DNA of 64,000 nucleotides from Triops longicaudatus. Taxonomy: Eukaryota; Arthropoda; Branchiopoda; Notostraca; Triopsidae. Location of the stretch: assembly GCA_022885665.1 (NCBI GenBank), contig JAGQDJ010000078.1, positions 267,922 through 331,921 of the forward strand, in the 5' to 3' direction. The notes under the pieces were generated by a model. It made no database searches and was not told the DNA's origin. It saw only the letters and a program-made list of their open reading frames with translations. Shown piece after piece: positions 13,703 through 25,231 of the stretch (positions are counted from its first letter, which is position 1; every line of letters begins with the position of its first letter). The position numbers were made by a program, and so were the translations under genes.

Positions 13703-14265
13703 CTATGAAGCTGATAAAAGTTAGTGCTGGAATTTGGACCAGTGGTAGAGATTGAACTTTCTCCTCTGCTGTTTATTTACATCCAAGCGTACTCTGCAAA
13801 TGCTCATCATGTATTTTTCAAATAACATCTGAAACGCCAATTGCTTATTGCGGAATTTTAACAGTGAACAAGTACAAAAGAGTGACAAAGTAACTTCTGA
13901 AGGAGTGTTTCTGAAAGAATTTGTCATCTGGAGTGAGTAAGAAACTGGAAAATATTTCCAGGTATAAGGTCTTTTTTATCAAATTAACCTACAGAAAATT
14001 CAAACCTTCAATGTTTGCAGGTTTCAAAGAACGTTGATCATTTGCACTGCTCCTGTCACAGAGCGAAGATTTTGGAAAGCTTAAGAGAGGTGCGAGATAC
14101 CTGGAAAAGTACACTTTGACAAACACTGAAGAATACACTCTTGAAGAAGAATAATCGCTTGATTAGCAAGTACGGACCACTTAATTGTAAATAGACAGCA
14201 GCCAAGATTACCCACCCACTAACCCACCGAGCGGTAAAAGCAAAAACCTTAATATGGAATACGCC
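13703..14265. repeat. Inverted-repeat element, copy 2 (diverged tandem copy)
   Basis: This copy shares scattered blocks with copy 1 in the same order: a GTTTATTTACATC block near its start, AAGAAGAATAA, a block like AAATAGACAGCAGCC, and the terminal GCGGTAAAAGC and ATATGGAATACGCCC (14231-14266). It looks like a decayed direct duplicate of copy 1. No target duplication could be identified. Confidence 0.45.
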
Positions 14266-14866
14266 CTATAAGTTTATTACACGACTTCGTCTTTTTCCTG
14301 TTTCCTCCCACGATTCCTTTTTAGCTTGGAGTTAGATTACAGATACTGCAATAAGACGAGTCCTAGGCACCTCAGATCTTACGGAACGATTATGGATCGT
14401 TTCCCAATCTTGCCTATAGTAGTAATCTATTTCCGTAGTTAAAACAGCTCTCTGCACTTCGAGTGCAGTACAAGTGGTGCCGATTGTTTTTTGTGCGTAT
14501 ACTACTACAAGTCTAGAAAAGGAATTAGCGGGAAGAACCCCGAAACAGTGCCTAGTGTGTAACAAAGAGTGTTGTCGGCTCCCAATTTCGCCGTGCCAAA
14601 TCCTATTTTCCCCCGATGTCTCTTCTGTATTATTCATTCTTGTGAGAAGTCTGTGAATAACAAGACATTAAAAGCTGTTGTCGTGCATGAGCACTGCTAA
14701 ATTAGCGGATTCGGTTCCATAGATCGAGACAACATGTAATATGGATTTATCTTTCACCTATCTGCTGCAGCTTTGAAAAATGAAAGCGATTGTAATAACA
14801 ATGGTCACGTAGTTTTCCCGTCAAATAGAGAAACAAGTAACATCTCGTTAAAACGAACCTCGTCAG

Positions 14867-15030
14867 CAGGGCCGTACCTAGGATTTTGGTTCATAGGGTG
14901 TTATGAAGTTTCCGGGAATGTTTTCCGTGTGTTATACTTTATTTGACACTTGGTAATCGCCTTTGCTCACCAGTATAAAATTAACATTTGGGGGAGGGGG
15001 AACCTCTCCATGGGTACGGGGGTGCTCACG
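14867..15030. mobile_element. Possible hAT-type element end
   Basis: CAGGGCCGTACCTAGGATTT at 14867 resembles the 5' terminus of many hAT non-autonomous elements, followed by a G-rich body around 14990-15030. I could not find the partner end or a target duplication, so the extent is a guess. Confidence 0.3.
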
Positions 15031-15859
15031 AGGGAGAGAAAGACCTTTAGTCCTCCTGATACTCTTATAAGCGGCTGGTATCTCGCAAATTTTAATCATC
15101 GGATAAAATTCAAGACTGTTAACCTGCTTTACTTTGGACAAAGAAGCACTGATTGTTCGTTTTTCTTGTATATCTCAGCTAATCCTTAATTTAAAAAATG
15201 GTTCTATGGAATGAGGCGAGCCTTAACTTTGTAGCTTTGACTTCATTGTAAAACTGTATAAATATTGTATTTTAAAAGTTGATGCTCGAACTTACCCTGC
15301 GACCAGGACTATTTCGAAAGCTAACTAGAAATGTATTGGAAAAATCCGCAATAAAGTGTTTGCAGAAAATTTTTTCTTGGCGTTGATAACGTTGATTAGC
15401 TGAACGCTTGATCGGCAGAAAAGGGGATACTTAAGCCTTGAAGAGTTCCTTTTCATATAAGTATTTTGTTGCACTTCTTACGATTTCAACTACTGTCTTA
15501 ATCTTAAATCGTAATCTTGTAAAGTAAAACTTCGCCATAACGGAGACTGTACCAGTTATTATGACAGATAGCTGTCTATTGCGTTCATAATTCACGTTCC
15601 CCCGAGAGACAAAGGGCATTCAAGCCAATATTGAATATTGCGGACAATAGGCTACAATTCTATTTCCTCTTGAAATACGGTGTTAGGAGATTTTACTGGA
15701 AACATTTTTGTGGCAAAATTCTAGTTATATTTTAAACTGAAAAACCTTTTCAGGTATTTTTAACGGGGCAATTATGCGTAGACTACTTCGTTAGATTTAT
15801 CTCAATTAGACCTGTTATGGCAGATACTCCAGTAGTGACCCTGGTGACAGCATCATAAA

Positions 15860-16079
15860 CAGTGGCGTCGTGCACTTCAAAAATTTTGGGGGCGGGGCGA
15901 TTTTGCATTTCTCTTAATAAAAGAGTTAATGAGTTATAAATGAGTTTTAAATTATACCTTTTTTTCAGGATGGCAAAAATTTTGCCCCCCCCCCNNNNNN
16001 NNNNNNNNNNNNNNNNNNNNNNNNNNNNNNNNNNNNNNCCCCCCCCCCCCCCCCGGTCCCATATGGCACGACGCCCCTG
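15860..16079. mobile_element. hAT-type MITE with perfect 8-bp target duplication
   Basis: The element begins CAGTGGCGTCGTGCACTTCA and ends GGCACGACGCCCCTG, forming short terminal inverted repeats. It is flanked by the direct repeat ATCATAAA at 15852-15859 and 16080-16087. An 8-bp duplication with CAG...CTG termini is the hallmark of hAT transposons. The interior holds the same GGATGGCAAAAATTTTG block as the copy at 28324-28607, so both belong to one family. The middle is a poly-C run broken by an assembly gap. Confidence 0.9.
15995..16038. other. Assembly gap (44 Ns) inside poly-C
   Basis: Forty-four N characters sit between C runs of at least 9 and 16. The gap is in the low-complexity core of the hAT MITE and its true length is unknown. 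Confidence 0.95.
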
Positions 16080-16615
16080 ATCATAAAGCATTGATGTAGT
16101 TGCGAAACGTGTTACAAAAGAGACCGTTATGTTGCTCGCAGATCGCTTCTTCTTTGCTGCCGCGCACAGATCGCTAACTAGGATGACTCCCACTGAGGAC
16201 AAGGAATTTGTTTATATTTAAAATTCAAGGACAAAACACTTGGTTCATTTTCCGGTATTTCGTAGCGCGCTAGCAGCAAGTGTAACAGTGTTCATCCACG
16301 TCGAAGTAAGATGATTTGAACCAGTCTCTAAGTAAGGAAAAGTTTCATACCATTTGATTTAATCGAAATAATTGAGGTTCAGGGCAGGCATGAATGAGTC
16401 ACTATAAGCCGAATAATGTCTCACACTCTTGTAATTCTGCTTTTCTCGCCTAATTAACATTGCCAAAGCTAACCCGTTTCTCTTTCTCTCAATTCTCAAG
16501 CAAGTTACGGCACCGAAGAAGTTCTCTATTCCCACTTGGCACTGGACAACTTTGCTTCTACTTTGCATCCAAAAAAATCTGGCTTGTAGTATCTTGGGAT
16601 CAAATTAAACTGACC

Positions 16616-19251
16616 ATGGCACTCTTAGATATCGTATTTTTTATGGGACTATTCGCTGTTACCCTACCTTCCATGTTGCTTATACTTGTCGTCGTTGTAC
16701 TGACTTATTGCGGCTGGTCTTTGGGAGTCAGAAAGAAATATGTGGAACTTCTTTTGAAGATTTTCGAGGTAAAGTACATAAATTAATGCTAGAACTATGT
16801 TCTGCGCTTAAACAATGGCTAATTTGAATGGTATAGTTTGGAAAAGGGAAGATTGAAATTGCTGAAAGACAACGGAACGAACAAGATGAAAACACGATTC
16901 CGGAAAGTCCCATGCCAACAGTTTCCAACGGATATCCTGGCTTGCATGGAAATGGAACGGCAATACTTAAAACATCAGCCTTGGTGGCACCTGACAAGCC
17001 AATTTCACCTTCCAGTGCTGACCGAGAGCTCAAAGAACCTGAGGAAATGCCAGTAATTTTTTTTTTTTTTTACTATAAGATTTATTTGTTCTTTTGTTCC
17101 GTTGTGTAGTAATTTATTATACTTTATAACTTATGTTCCATTGGATGCAGACAACTCCATTGCCCAGGAACAGGTCATTTAACACGCTCAACCGGGATTT
17201 TCACCTCTCGGATATTTTTGAGTATGTAACAGCTGGTATGGAAGCTATAATAGAAGACGAAGTCACGCAGCGGTTCATAGCTCAAGAGCTACCTGTAAAA
17301 TAACATAGATTATGAAGCGTGGTTCAGCGTAAATAACTTTGTCATCATCTTGCTTTTAGTCCTGGAACTTGCTGACTCGGACTAACCGCCAGTACGAGTT
17401 CATCAGCATGCGGTTGACTATCATTTGGGTTTTGGGTTTCTTGGTCCGTTATTTGGTGCTTCTTCCGTCACGAGTCTTCATTTGCTTTGTTGGGGTAAGT
17501 TTATTACCTGCAGTTGGCCAATGAAAGGAAACTATCGGTTTCGTTGTTTTCTTCTTTTAAGATAATCATTATCTCAGGTCGCCTGATAAGTGTAAAGTGT
17601 TAACAGTTCTGGCGTACATAGTCCAAAGATACCAGAATCCATGATATTGTTTATTTGTAGATGCTGTGGCTCACACTAAGCACTGCCATGGTTGGCTGTT
17701 TCCCCGAGTCACATTATAAGCGCCGCGTGTATAAGTTTGTGACCTATATTGCCTTCAGAATTCTTATGCTAGCTTTTACGGGCATTGCCACTTATCACCA
17801 GCATCAGTATAGACCGACTAATGAAGGCATTTGCGTGGCCAATCACACATCGCCTATTGATGTAGTCATCCTAGCCTGCGACCAGTGTTATGCCCTGGTA
17901 CAGACAGCTCTTTTACCTGGGGTTTTGTTTTTCTGTAGAAAAGAACTTGCCATCCATAAAAGCCACGTTTCGTGTTTGTTGCTAAGCCTAAACACGGGAG
18001 AACATGTTTGAGTTCGTTTCTTGTCAAGTTGTACTATTTGTTTGTTGTTTCCTTTTTTCTCTTTTATCAGGTCATCTGGCTAACGTTGTGTATGGCGATT
18101 ATCGGTTACCTTCCTGAGGGGCCATTCAAACGTTGGGTGTACCTGAAAACGTCTATCTTGTGCTTCAATTTTTTGTCGTGTGCACTGTCCTCTGTCATAA
18201 CTTATCATAATGCAGAAAACAAGCCTAAGCAAGGGATTTGCGTGGCGAATCACACGTCGCCTATCGATGTTCTTGTCTTAGCCTGTGACAATGCTTACGC
18301 TTTGGTATGTTAAAAACCAAGGGCTTTCTACACTTTTTCGTCCTTTTCCGGAATATATTAATTTATATTGGTATGGTCGGCTAGATCGGCCAAAGACACG
18401 GAGGATTCCTTGGCATTATCCAACGAGCTTTGGCACGGGCGTCGTCGCACATATGGTTTGAACGATCAGAAGCCAAAGATCGAGAAGCTGTCACGCGAAG
18501 GTAAGGTCACTGAAAGCTTAAACACATTTCTTTTTTACTCATGAAAATGGGAGTACTATTTTAGGCTGAGAGCTCATGTGGAAGATCCTGATAAACTGCC
18601 CATTTTGATCTTTCCGGAAGGAACCTGTATTAATAACACGTCTGTCATGCAATTTAAGAAAGGAAGCTTTGAAGTAGGAGGCTTGGTTTACCCCGTAGCT
18701 ATTAAAGTAAGTATCTTCTGAAAAGTGTACAAATATAATAACGTGGGACTTCTCTATTGATTACTTAACTTTCACGTCCTTTTTTATTGAAATGTAATCA
18801 TGGTACTTATATTTCATATCGAGGTTTCCATTGGCAAAATTTTGAAGTACATTATTTTTTTACTTACTATATTTTTATCCATTTTATTTCTAGTATGATC
18901 CCCGGTTTGGAGATGCGTTTTGGAACAGTAGTCGATATTCAATGATTCAGTACTTGTACATGATGATGACGTCATGGGCCATTGTTTGCGACGTCTGGTA
19001 TTTGCCGCCGATGTCCAGAAGAGACGGAGAAAGCGCGATAGATTTTGCGAATAGAGTAAAAGCCGAGATTGCGAAGCAAGGTGGCTTGGTTGACTTGCAG
19101 TGGTAAGTCGTGTGTCTGTCACATCTGTTTCTGTCCCCATTTTCATTTCAGTTTTTCTTCTAGGGATGGTCAGTTGAAGCGTATGAAACCCAAAGAGGAT
19201 TGGAAGAAAATCCAACAAGAAAAGTTTAGCGAGCGATTTAAAAGCGAATGA
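16616..19251 (+). CDS. GPAT4: Glycerol-3-phosphate acyltransferase 3/4-type enzyme (ER)
   Basis: A membrane acyltransferase of the GPAT3/4 (AGPAT6) type, which acylates glycerol-3-phosphate at sn-1 in the endoplasmic reticulum, the first step of glycerolipid synthesis. Exons: 16616-16768, 16837-17052, 17151-17294, 17360-17494, then either 17661-17897 or 18071-18304, then 18385-18500, 18565-18706, 18894-19102 and 19164-19251. The product is 479 or 478 residues, against about 434-456 in vertebrates. An N-terminal membrane segment lies in exon 1 and another in exon 4. Acyltransferase motif I NHTSPID (about residues 277-283) is in the alternative exon; WFERSE, FPEGTCINN and VYPVAIKYDP follow. The C-terminal MMTSWAIVCDVWYLPPM and KQGGLVDLQWD are very close to vertebrate GPAT4. 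ATG 16616 is the first in-frame ATG. An AATAAA lies at 19281. GPAT3 versus GPAT4 cannot be separated. Confidence 0.93.
17661..17897 (+). other. GPAT alternative exon 5a (motif I exon, version 1)
   Basis: Encodes 79 residues from MLWLTLSTAMVG to CDQCYAL, including GICVANHTSPIDV. It is preceded by TTTGTAG and followed by a GTACAG donor, and starts and ends in phase 0. About half of its residues are identical to exon 5b by hand alignment, with the catalytic block fully conserved. Confidence 0.9.
18071..18304 (+). other. GPAT alternative exon 5b (motif I exon, version 2)
   Basis: Encodes 78 residues from VIWLTLCMAIIGYLPEG to CDNAYAL, again with GICVANHTSPIDV. It has a TTTATCAG acceptor and a GTATGT donor, phase 0 at both ends, and lies 173 nt after exon 5a. 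Its GYLPEGPFK segment is closer to the vertebrate GYLPNGRFK than is exon 5a. Confidence 0.9.
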
Positions 19252-19280
19252 AAGAAAAGCTGGTGCCAGGGAAAAATAAT

Positions 19281-19286
19281 AATAAA
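19281..19286 (+). terminator. Polyadenylation signal of the GPAT gene
   Basis: AATAAA occurs 30 nt after the stop codon within an A-rich run. It is the nearest canonical signal downstream of the GPAT coding region. Confidence 0.55.
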
Positions 19287-22200
19287 AATAACCAAACCTG
19301 CTTGCAATGCATTAGTTAGTGTGTGTGATGTTACTGAGAAAAAATGAAATGTTTCTTCCCAGTAATGGGTCCGTGTGTCTCGAATGCGATATTGAATGCA
19401 TCAGCTTACATGGTGGGGCTTTAACTGTTTTCAACGTGCTCGTTGGTGTTTTGTGTTCTTATGAAGGGTCGTTACGGCAAGTAGTTGCATAAGCACGAGT
19501 AAGTTTCGAAGCAATGCAGACAGATAAATGCAGCTCAGGAAAGGGTTTTTGTGATCCTTGTCAAACTCTTGCCTTAATGTACTCTATTTTTTTCAGGAGA
19601 GTTGATGTTTATATCGAAATAATTTGTATCGAATGCACAAAATTGCATGGGAAGGACAATGATAAATAGAAACCAATTTATCCCGAAGCCCCGCTGCTTT
19701 TACCGCCATATAATTCATATTTCAGCTTGAGAGGCGCTAGTCTCGAGGGAGACAACTTTGTTGCCATGTTACGTTCATCCAAGAGCTGTTTGTATTTGCT
19801 GAGCAAAATCCGAAATTCTCCAATTTCGTCGAAGTTCAGTAAGTTTTCCCCCTTGACAACTGTACTAATTTACACTTACAATTATCATAGAGTTGCCTAA
19901 TCGAAACATTAATGTCCTGCATTTGAAAGTTACGTAAGGAGAAGATGCGAGATGATTTTTAATTGGAGAACAAAAAATGAATTTTCGCGTGGCTATATTC
20001 AGTAGTTCAGGTGTATTTCGTGTATTTCGTAGATAGTATTAATTTTGTGCCATGCGCCAAGTGTAAATGAACTACTCTTAAAAGGCTTAGACCTGCCATT
20101 TATATTTTTATGATTGTAGGTGTAAATAAAATGTGGCTTGAAACCTTGAGCTATTCCGTTACTATAAAGCACTGCCTTTACAGTCCCAACCTGTATAATT
20201 CGCTTTTCATTACGTTTCAAAGGATTTGTTGGTACCTAATAACCCCGTGACCTTTTTTTCAGCCCCCAAAAGCTTTTTGAGTGAAACTTTTTGCATGAAC
20301 TTGCTTCCCAAGTAGCACAGGCACTTTGAAAAACTTCTATTTTTCTTTTCTAAATGACGGCTCCAAGTGACGCTTCTGAGACCTTTCTTCTTACAACCAA
20401 TATTCCGTTACTGACTAAATCTACGGGGGACGGTTAGGCAACTTGTAGAAGACACGGTGTAAATATCTCCATTTGAGACGGTCTAATAACGTCGTGTAAC
20501 AGATTTAACGGCGTTTACTTCTTCCAACTAACGACGGTTACACGTGACAGACTTAAGACAAGAGAATATGACATTTTAGCTTCATTTAAAGATACAGTAC
20601 ACTTTGTTTTATGTTACGTACACTTTATTTAGAGAAATACTCCTTTAGAAAAATGAGCGTGTACTTCATAAAACAAACTTTATATTGCACGTTAAACAAA
20701 GGTAAGGTCGTCTGCATCCGACATCTTCTTTTAAGTTGCCTTCAGACGTCTCTCCTGGTAAATATACATAACAAAATTCATTTAGAAAAATGGACCGAGG
20801 AAGGATGATAACGGGGTTAACCTTTCAAATCTCCAAACATTGCAGGACCATCTAGAGACTAGTTCCTCGTATACAGCATTTAACGCTGTGTGCCTTACTT
20901 TTGCGTAAAATGCTGAGTGTCCAACCAACAGGAAAGAAAGAAAAGTGCCTCTGGTTATTTTGCAGCGCGACAATTTATTGACGTAGAGTACTTACTGCTA
21001 CGGTTTACTGTGCCTTTGGCTCAGGAGCCTTCACAAAGTCGCTGAGGAGAAACCTTATACATTTATATGCTTATATCCTATTTATTTTTTCCAACTCGTA
21101 CGCAGTTCTTTTTCAACCTCATTGCTGTAAAAGTAACAGCCTTGTGGATATTATTTAGAGAACTAAAAAAATGGCGCATTCGAGAAAAAAAAATCACAGA
21201 TATAATGCAGTAGAGATAAGATACATATCTCTTTGGAAACCATGGTATGCCAATATTCGGCCTACAGTTAGTGACAGATAACCTCTCAGGATTTGACCGA
21301 GGAGGTCGGCTATTTGACTCGAACCTGGCGACGAAAAGAAGACGACACTTCTAGCACACAAATTTTACCGTGTTACAACCTCATTCTTTCGTCCGCCGAT
21401 CTCGACCTTGGGAGAACCAAGAAAGATCAACTAAAACGGCGGACATTATACAAATGGAACCTTTCTTCGTTGTTAAAAAGACGACAAACTTGAGCGGATA
21501 AAGTGCACAGCCCCACAACGCAATGGTGTTAGCCAATATTCTATCTCATTTGACGTAGCAATATCTTATTCCATTTCTATGTCACTGACCGTCATTCTAC
21601 CATTTTTTTTACTTACGAGAAGGTGAGTTGTGATTAATAAGATTTTCGCCAAAATCACGACAACTTTTCCAAAAAGCTTGAAATACGTCGCAGTTTTTCA
21701 TTTCCATTACAATGTTTCCAACCGTTCCACACGTTCTTCGCAGAGCGCCGTTAAAATTTTCACTGTCGCATCGTTCGCTAAACCGTGAAAGTTTCATACA
21801 GTTCCAAAGCTTAGAGATGCGCCTAATTGAATAATGCTTAATGACCGTAGGGACACGGTTCGTTTACACAGAAGCCCTAATTTCCAACAATAAATCGATT
21901 TCTTTTTATACATAAAAAAAAAGTTTAACTAATAAGTGCGTTTATGGATCTGCTTGTTTGGTAGGAATCTGAACGAAATATCATGTCAGAAAACAAGCTA
22001 AACACGTCAAAGTGTACTTGCAATTGCACTAACTAATGGAAAATTAAAGGTAAAAAACTAAATCTAATTAGGTTATATCAGTGGTAAATAATAAACAGGC
22101 AAATAGCTCTGCATAGTCCAGTACTCCTCCATACTCGTTTTTTCTGTCTGTCAATCGGCAGCATGGTTCTACGAATTGAAACATGTCTGAACAGAAAATG

Positions 22201-22649
22201 TGTTACCTTAAGTATCTATGGAATGGTAGACTTAATGTAAAGAAATTAACCCTTCCCTCCGCCTTTTGACAAAAGTTGCAATATTTTGACCGGTCGCTAC
22301 AATTCATTGAGTTAGCATAGAGATGACTTGTCTTTATACAGGCATGTCTCAGAAAAATAGATGTTAAAGGAAGTCCTCAAATGCCAGACTTTTTGCTGAT
22401 TGAATCGTGGAAGTAGAATCAACACTGATTGGCTGTAAGGTGGCCATGGGTGGATAGGAGATACCATGGTTACCATAAAGATAGTATATAGGCTACTCTG
22501 TGCTTCTTCTTGAAGATCCCCCTTGTAGGAAGGCTTCTTTAAGAGGGGCGAGTCTGGAAGCAAAAGAGCCTGGGACACCTGGTCCATAAAAGAAAGTATA
22601 CTCTGTGCTACAAATTTACTAGCAGCGCCTCTAACGTGAAAACCTTATA
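19287..22649. other. Intergenic region without recognisable genes
   Basis: Only short, unconserved open readings are present. A TGCTTTTACCGCC word near 19700 recalls the inverted-repeat element at 13095 but is too short to call. I see no coding, RNA or transposon feature that can be supported. Confidence 0.5.
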
Positions 22650-22950
22650 CAATTTCACCCAATCTAGCTTGTTTTAACCTTGTCTAACTGAATCTCTAAC
22701 GGTTAGATACAGTTAGATTTAGATTAAGCTAGGTTAGATGCTAACTTAATGCAACCTAACCTAACTGAACCTATCTAAACCTAACATGCGACTGGGTGTA
22801 TAACACAGCAATACCGATTTTTTCCCAAAAATTCTAATTTAGCAAATTCTACACAAGCTGGTCTACAAACTCGTCTTAGGCAAAATAACCTAACTTAGAC
22901 TTCTCGAACCGAACCGAGCTAGTCCTGGTTATGTTAAGCACCCGAATGAT
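22650..22950. repeat. Interstitial telomere-like AACCTAA/TTAGGTT tract
   Basis: Words such as GGTTAGATAC, CTAGGTTAGATG, AACCTAACCTAACTGAACC and ACCTAAACCTAAC recur irregularly. This is a degenerate relative of the arthropod TTAGG repeat, with both orientations represented in adjacent halves (TTAG-rich around 22700-22740, CCTAA-rich from 22750). Confidence 0.55.
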
Positions 22951-22960
22951 CTTGTCCTTC

Positions 22961-22999
<39 letters not shown>
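22961..22999. repeat. T14-A25 homopolymer palindrome
   Basis: Fourteen T residues are followed directly by twenty-five A residues. It may be the junction of two poly-A tails in opposite orientation, or an assembly artefact. Confidence 0.7.
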
Positions 23000-24655
23000 G
23001 TTGCATGGTTGTAAAGTTCCGTGCAATCCTGTAGTCGGAAAACTATAGGGTCCATAAACGGGCAATGGAAAGACTGCAGAAAGTTGTTTTGAATTTCTTG
23101 TTGTACAATTTTTCGCTCCGAGAAAAAAAAATTCGATCAAGTCCAGATTCGTTGGAAATTATAAAGTGAATTGCACATCGAAGTCCTAGCCACGGTTTTC
23201 GCGTGAGAAAAAAAGTCCAGCTGCAAGTCCCCCTTTACTTTCTCTCACACAAGTTCAGATATCGAAATCCTGGCAAGTGATTTGAACAAGTCCACAATTC
23301 CGTTAGTTCCTTAAAAAAAAATAATCAACAAAAACACTGTTACACGTTTTGTGGCGAGATTTTTTCTACAAATTAGAATCAATTTTCTGAAATCATACTG
23401 AAAAATAAATTTTCCTGGCTATCTATAAATTCTTTCTGATATTCGTTAACACTGATCTTTTCTACTTTGTTGTGCATGTCGAAACTTTGCTACGCAACAC
23501 TTGCTTGTATTGGGCAAGCTAGTCATATCCTTTTTCTTTTGTTGTAAAATCAGTCTTTCTTCGTTCAATACAAGTTGTGTTATCTTTCCTTTAAAGGCTG
23601 TTGCCTAAACTTTAACACACATCTTGAAAGAAAACACAAGTAAAATAAAACTCCGATTTTGCCAATCCCGATCAGATTGAGGTACATCACATTGTTGTCA
23701 CGTAAAGATTTACATTTACAGACATTTACATACCTGACTGACGTCATTTTTCTTTACACCTGAAAATGTTTTCCCGATTTACAATTCTTGTAAAACATAA
23801 TGTAGCGAAATTTCGTCCATAATCAAACTGGTGCTTCAAGTAACCCAACATTATATTACTGCCGCAGCAGTTTCTTTGACCGTTTTAATCAGTTTTCCCA
23901 TATGATGTCTGAAAATTTCCCATGTTATTGTCCCAGAATGGTTTGTGTATACTGGGGCCTTAGTATGCTCCCGTCTATTTTAATGAGACACCATTTAACA
24001 AGCATGGCTGATATGACATCGTTAGTTTCATTTGCAAAATGCTTAATCCGTGCTGGTATGCTCGACAACTGTAAAATTTGCGATTTTATCGCCAAAGTTG
24101 AAATTTGACTGTTGATGCGTACACATGTTAAAACAGAATTATACCACTTTTTTGCACAGTCAAACATAAATTCACTTCAATTCCTTTTGTTAATTTACTG
24201 AAAAATGCTCCTGGTTAGGGTTTTTGCGTAATCACCCAAAAATTTAACCTTATATTTCCTACGTTTGCTCTACGTTTTGTCCAAAAAAAGAGCAGGCTCC
24301 TAAAACTTTTCTAGGCTTAAGATTCCTGCAACTGAAATGTGCTTTTGCCTACATAAAGACAAATAAATTAAATTACAATGTACAGGTCAATACATACGTC
24401 TTATTAAACGTAAATGGCACAAACGTTAATTGCTCTTTGTAAATTAATTATAAATCACTCAAGGACATAAATCGTAATAGAACTGTAACTTTCGCAAAGT
24501 ACTTAGTATTAAATAAAGGTGTAAAAAGGAGCGAATGTAATCACAGTGTAATGAGTATTGTTGTGGGGACTAATTGTACAACACTGTAGTGTAATTAGCT
24601 GAAAATCTTTCATATGAAAAGAAAAAGAAATATGTGATTATTTTGTCCTCTCATT
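23000..24655. other. Intergenic region upstream of msrB
   Basis: AT-rich sequence with no conserved coding signal; the short open readings at 23902-24167 overlap on opposite strands and resemble nothing. It presumably carries the promoter of the MsrB gene, but no specific element is recognised. Confidence 0.45.
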
Positions 24656-25231
24656 ATGGGCACGACCATCATGAGTTGCGGAGCTGGCGGCTGCGGTTCT
24701 TTGACAGACGAGCAATTGCGTAAGTTGCTGTCTCCTGAACAATATAGAATAGCGAGAGAACGTGGCACCGAGCGGGCTTTTACTGGAAAATACTACGATC
24801 ATCATGAAAGAGGCACTTACATCTGCGTTTGCTGCAAAACTGAGCTTTTCAGGTTACATATCTTCACTTCTCTTTCGTACATTCTGTCAAGAGTCCTTTT
24901 TTTCGTGAAACATACAGTTCTTCGACAAAGTACGATTCCGGATCGGGGTGGCCCTCGTTTTATGCTGCAATGCATAACGAAGCCAACGTAGGGCGAAAAC
25001 TGGATACATCTCATGGCATGCAGCGAGTGGAAGTTGTTTGCAAGAAGGTTTGGTTTGTTATCTAGATTTCACTTGCTCAAGTTACAGGCGACTAAAGGTC
25101 TCTCTCTTAACCCCTGCTAGTGCGATGCCCACTTGGGACACGTATTCGACGATGGACCGGCACCAACTGGCGAGCGTTTTTGTATAAACAGCGCCAGCTT
25201 GGACTTCTTGCCTGCGAATAAAAAATCCTAG
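24656..25231 (+). CDS. msrB: Peptide-methionine (R)-S-oxide reductase MsrB
   Basis: MsrB reduces methionine-R-sulfoxide in proteins, repairing oxidative damage. Three exons, 24656-24852, 24918-25047 and 25121-25231, give 145 residues, a usual length for a single-domain MsrB. Two zinc-binding Cys pairs are visible: CVCC in exon 1 and CKKC, split across the exon 2/3 junction. The substrate region SSTKYDSGSGWPSFY and the HLGHVFDDGPAPTG block are typical. The catalytic position in GERFCINSASL is cysteine, not selenocysteine. No obvious targeting peptide is seen, so a cytosolic or nuclear location is inferred. A second Met (MGTTIM) could also serve as start. An AATAAA at 25217-25222 overlaps the last codons, an unusually early polyadenylation signal. 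Confidence 0.95.

Noticed and set aside
16460..16615. N-terminal extension of the GPAT frame upstream of ATG 16616
   Set aside because: The frame is open but contains no ATG; its sequence does not match the conserved GPAT N-terminus, which begins at MALLDIVFF.
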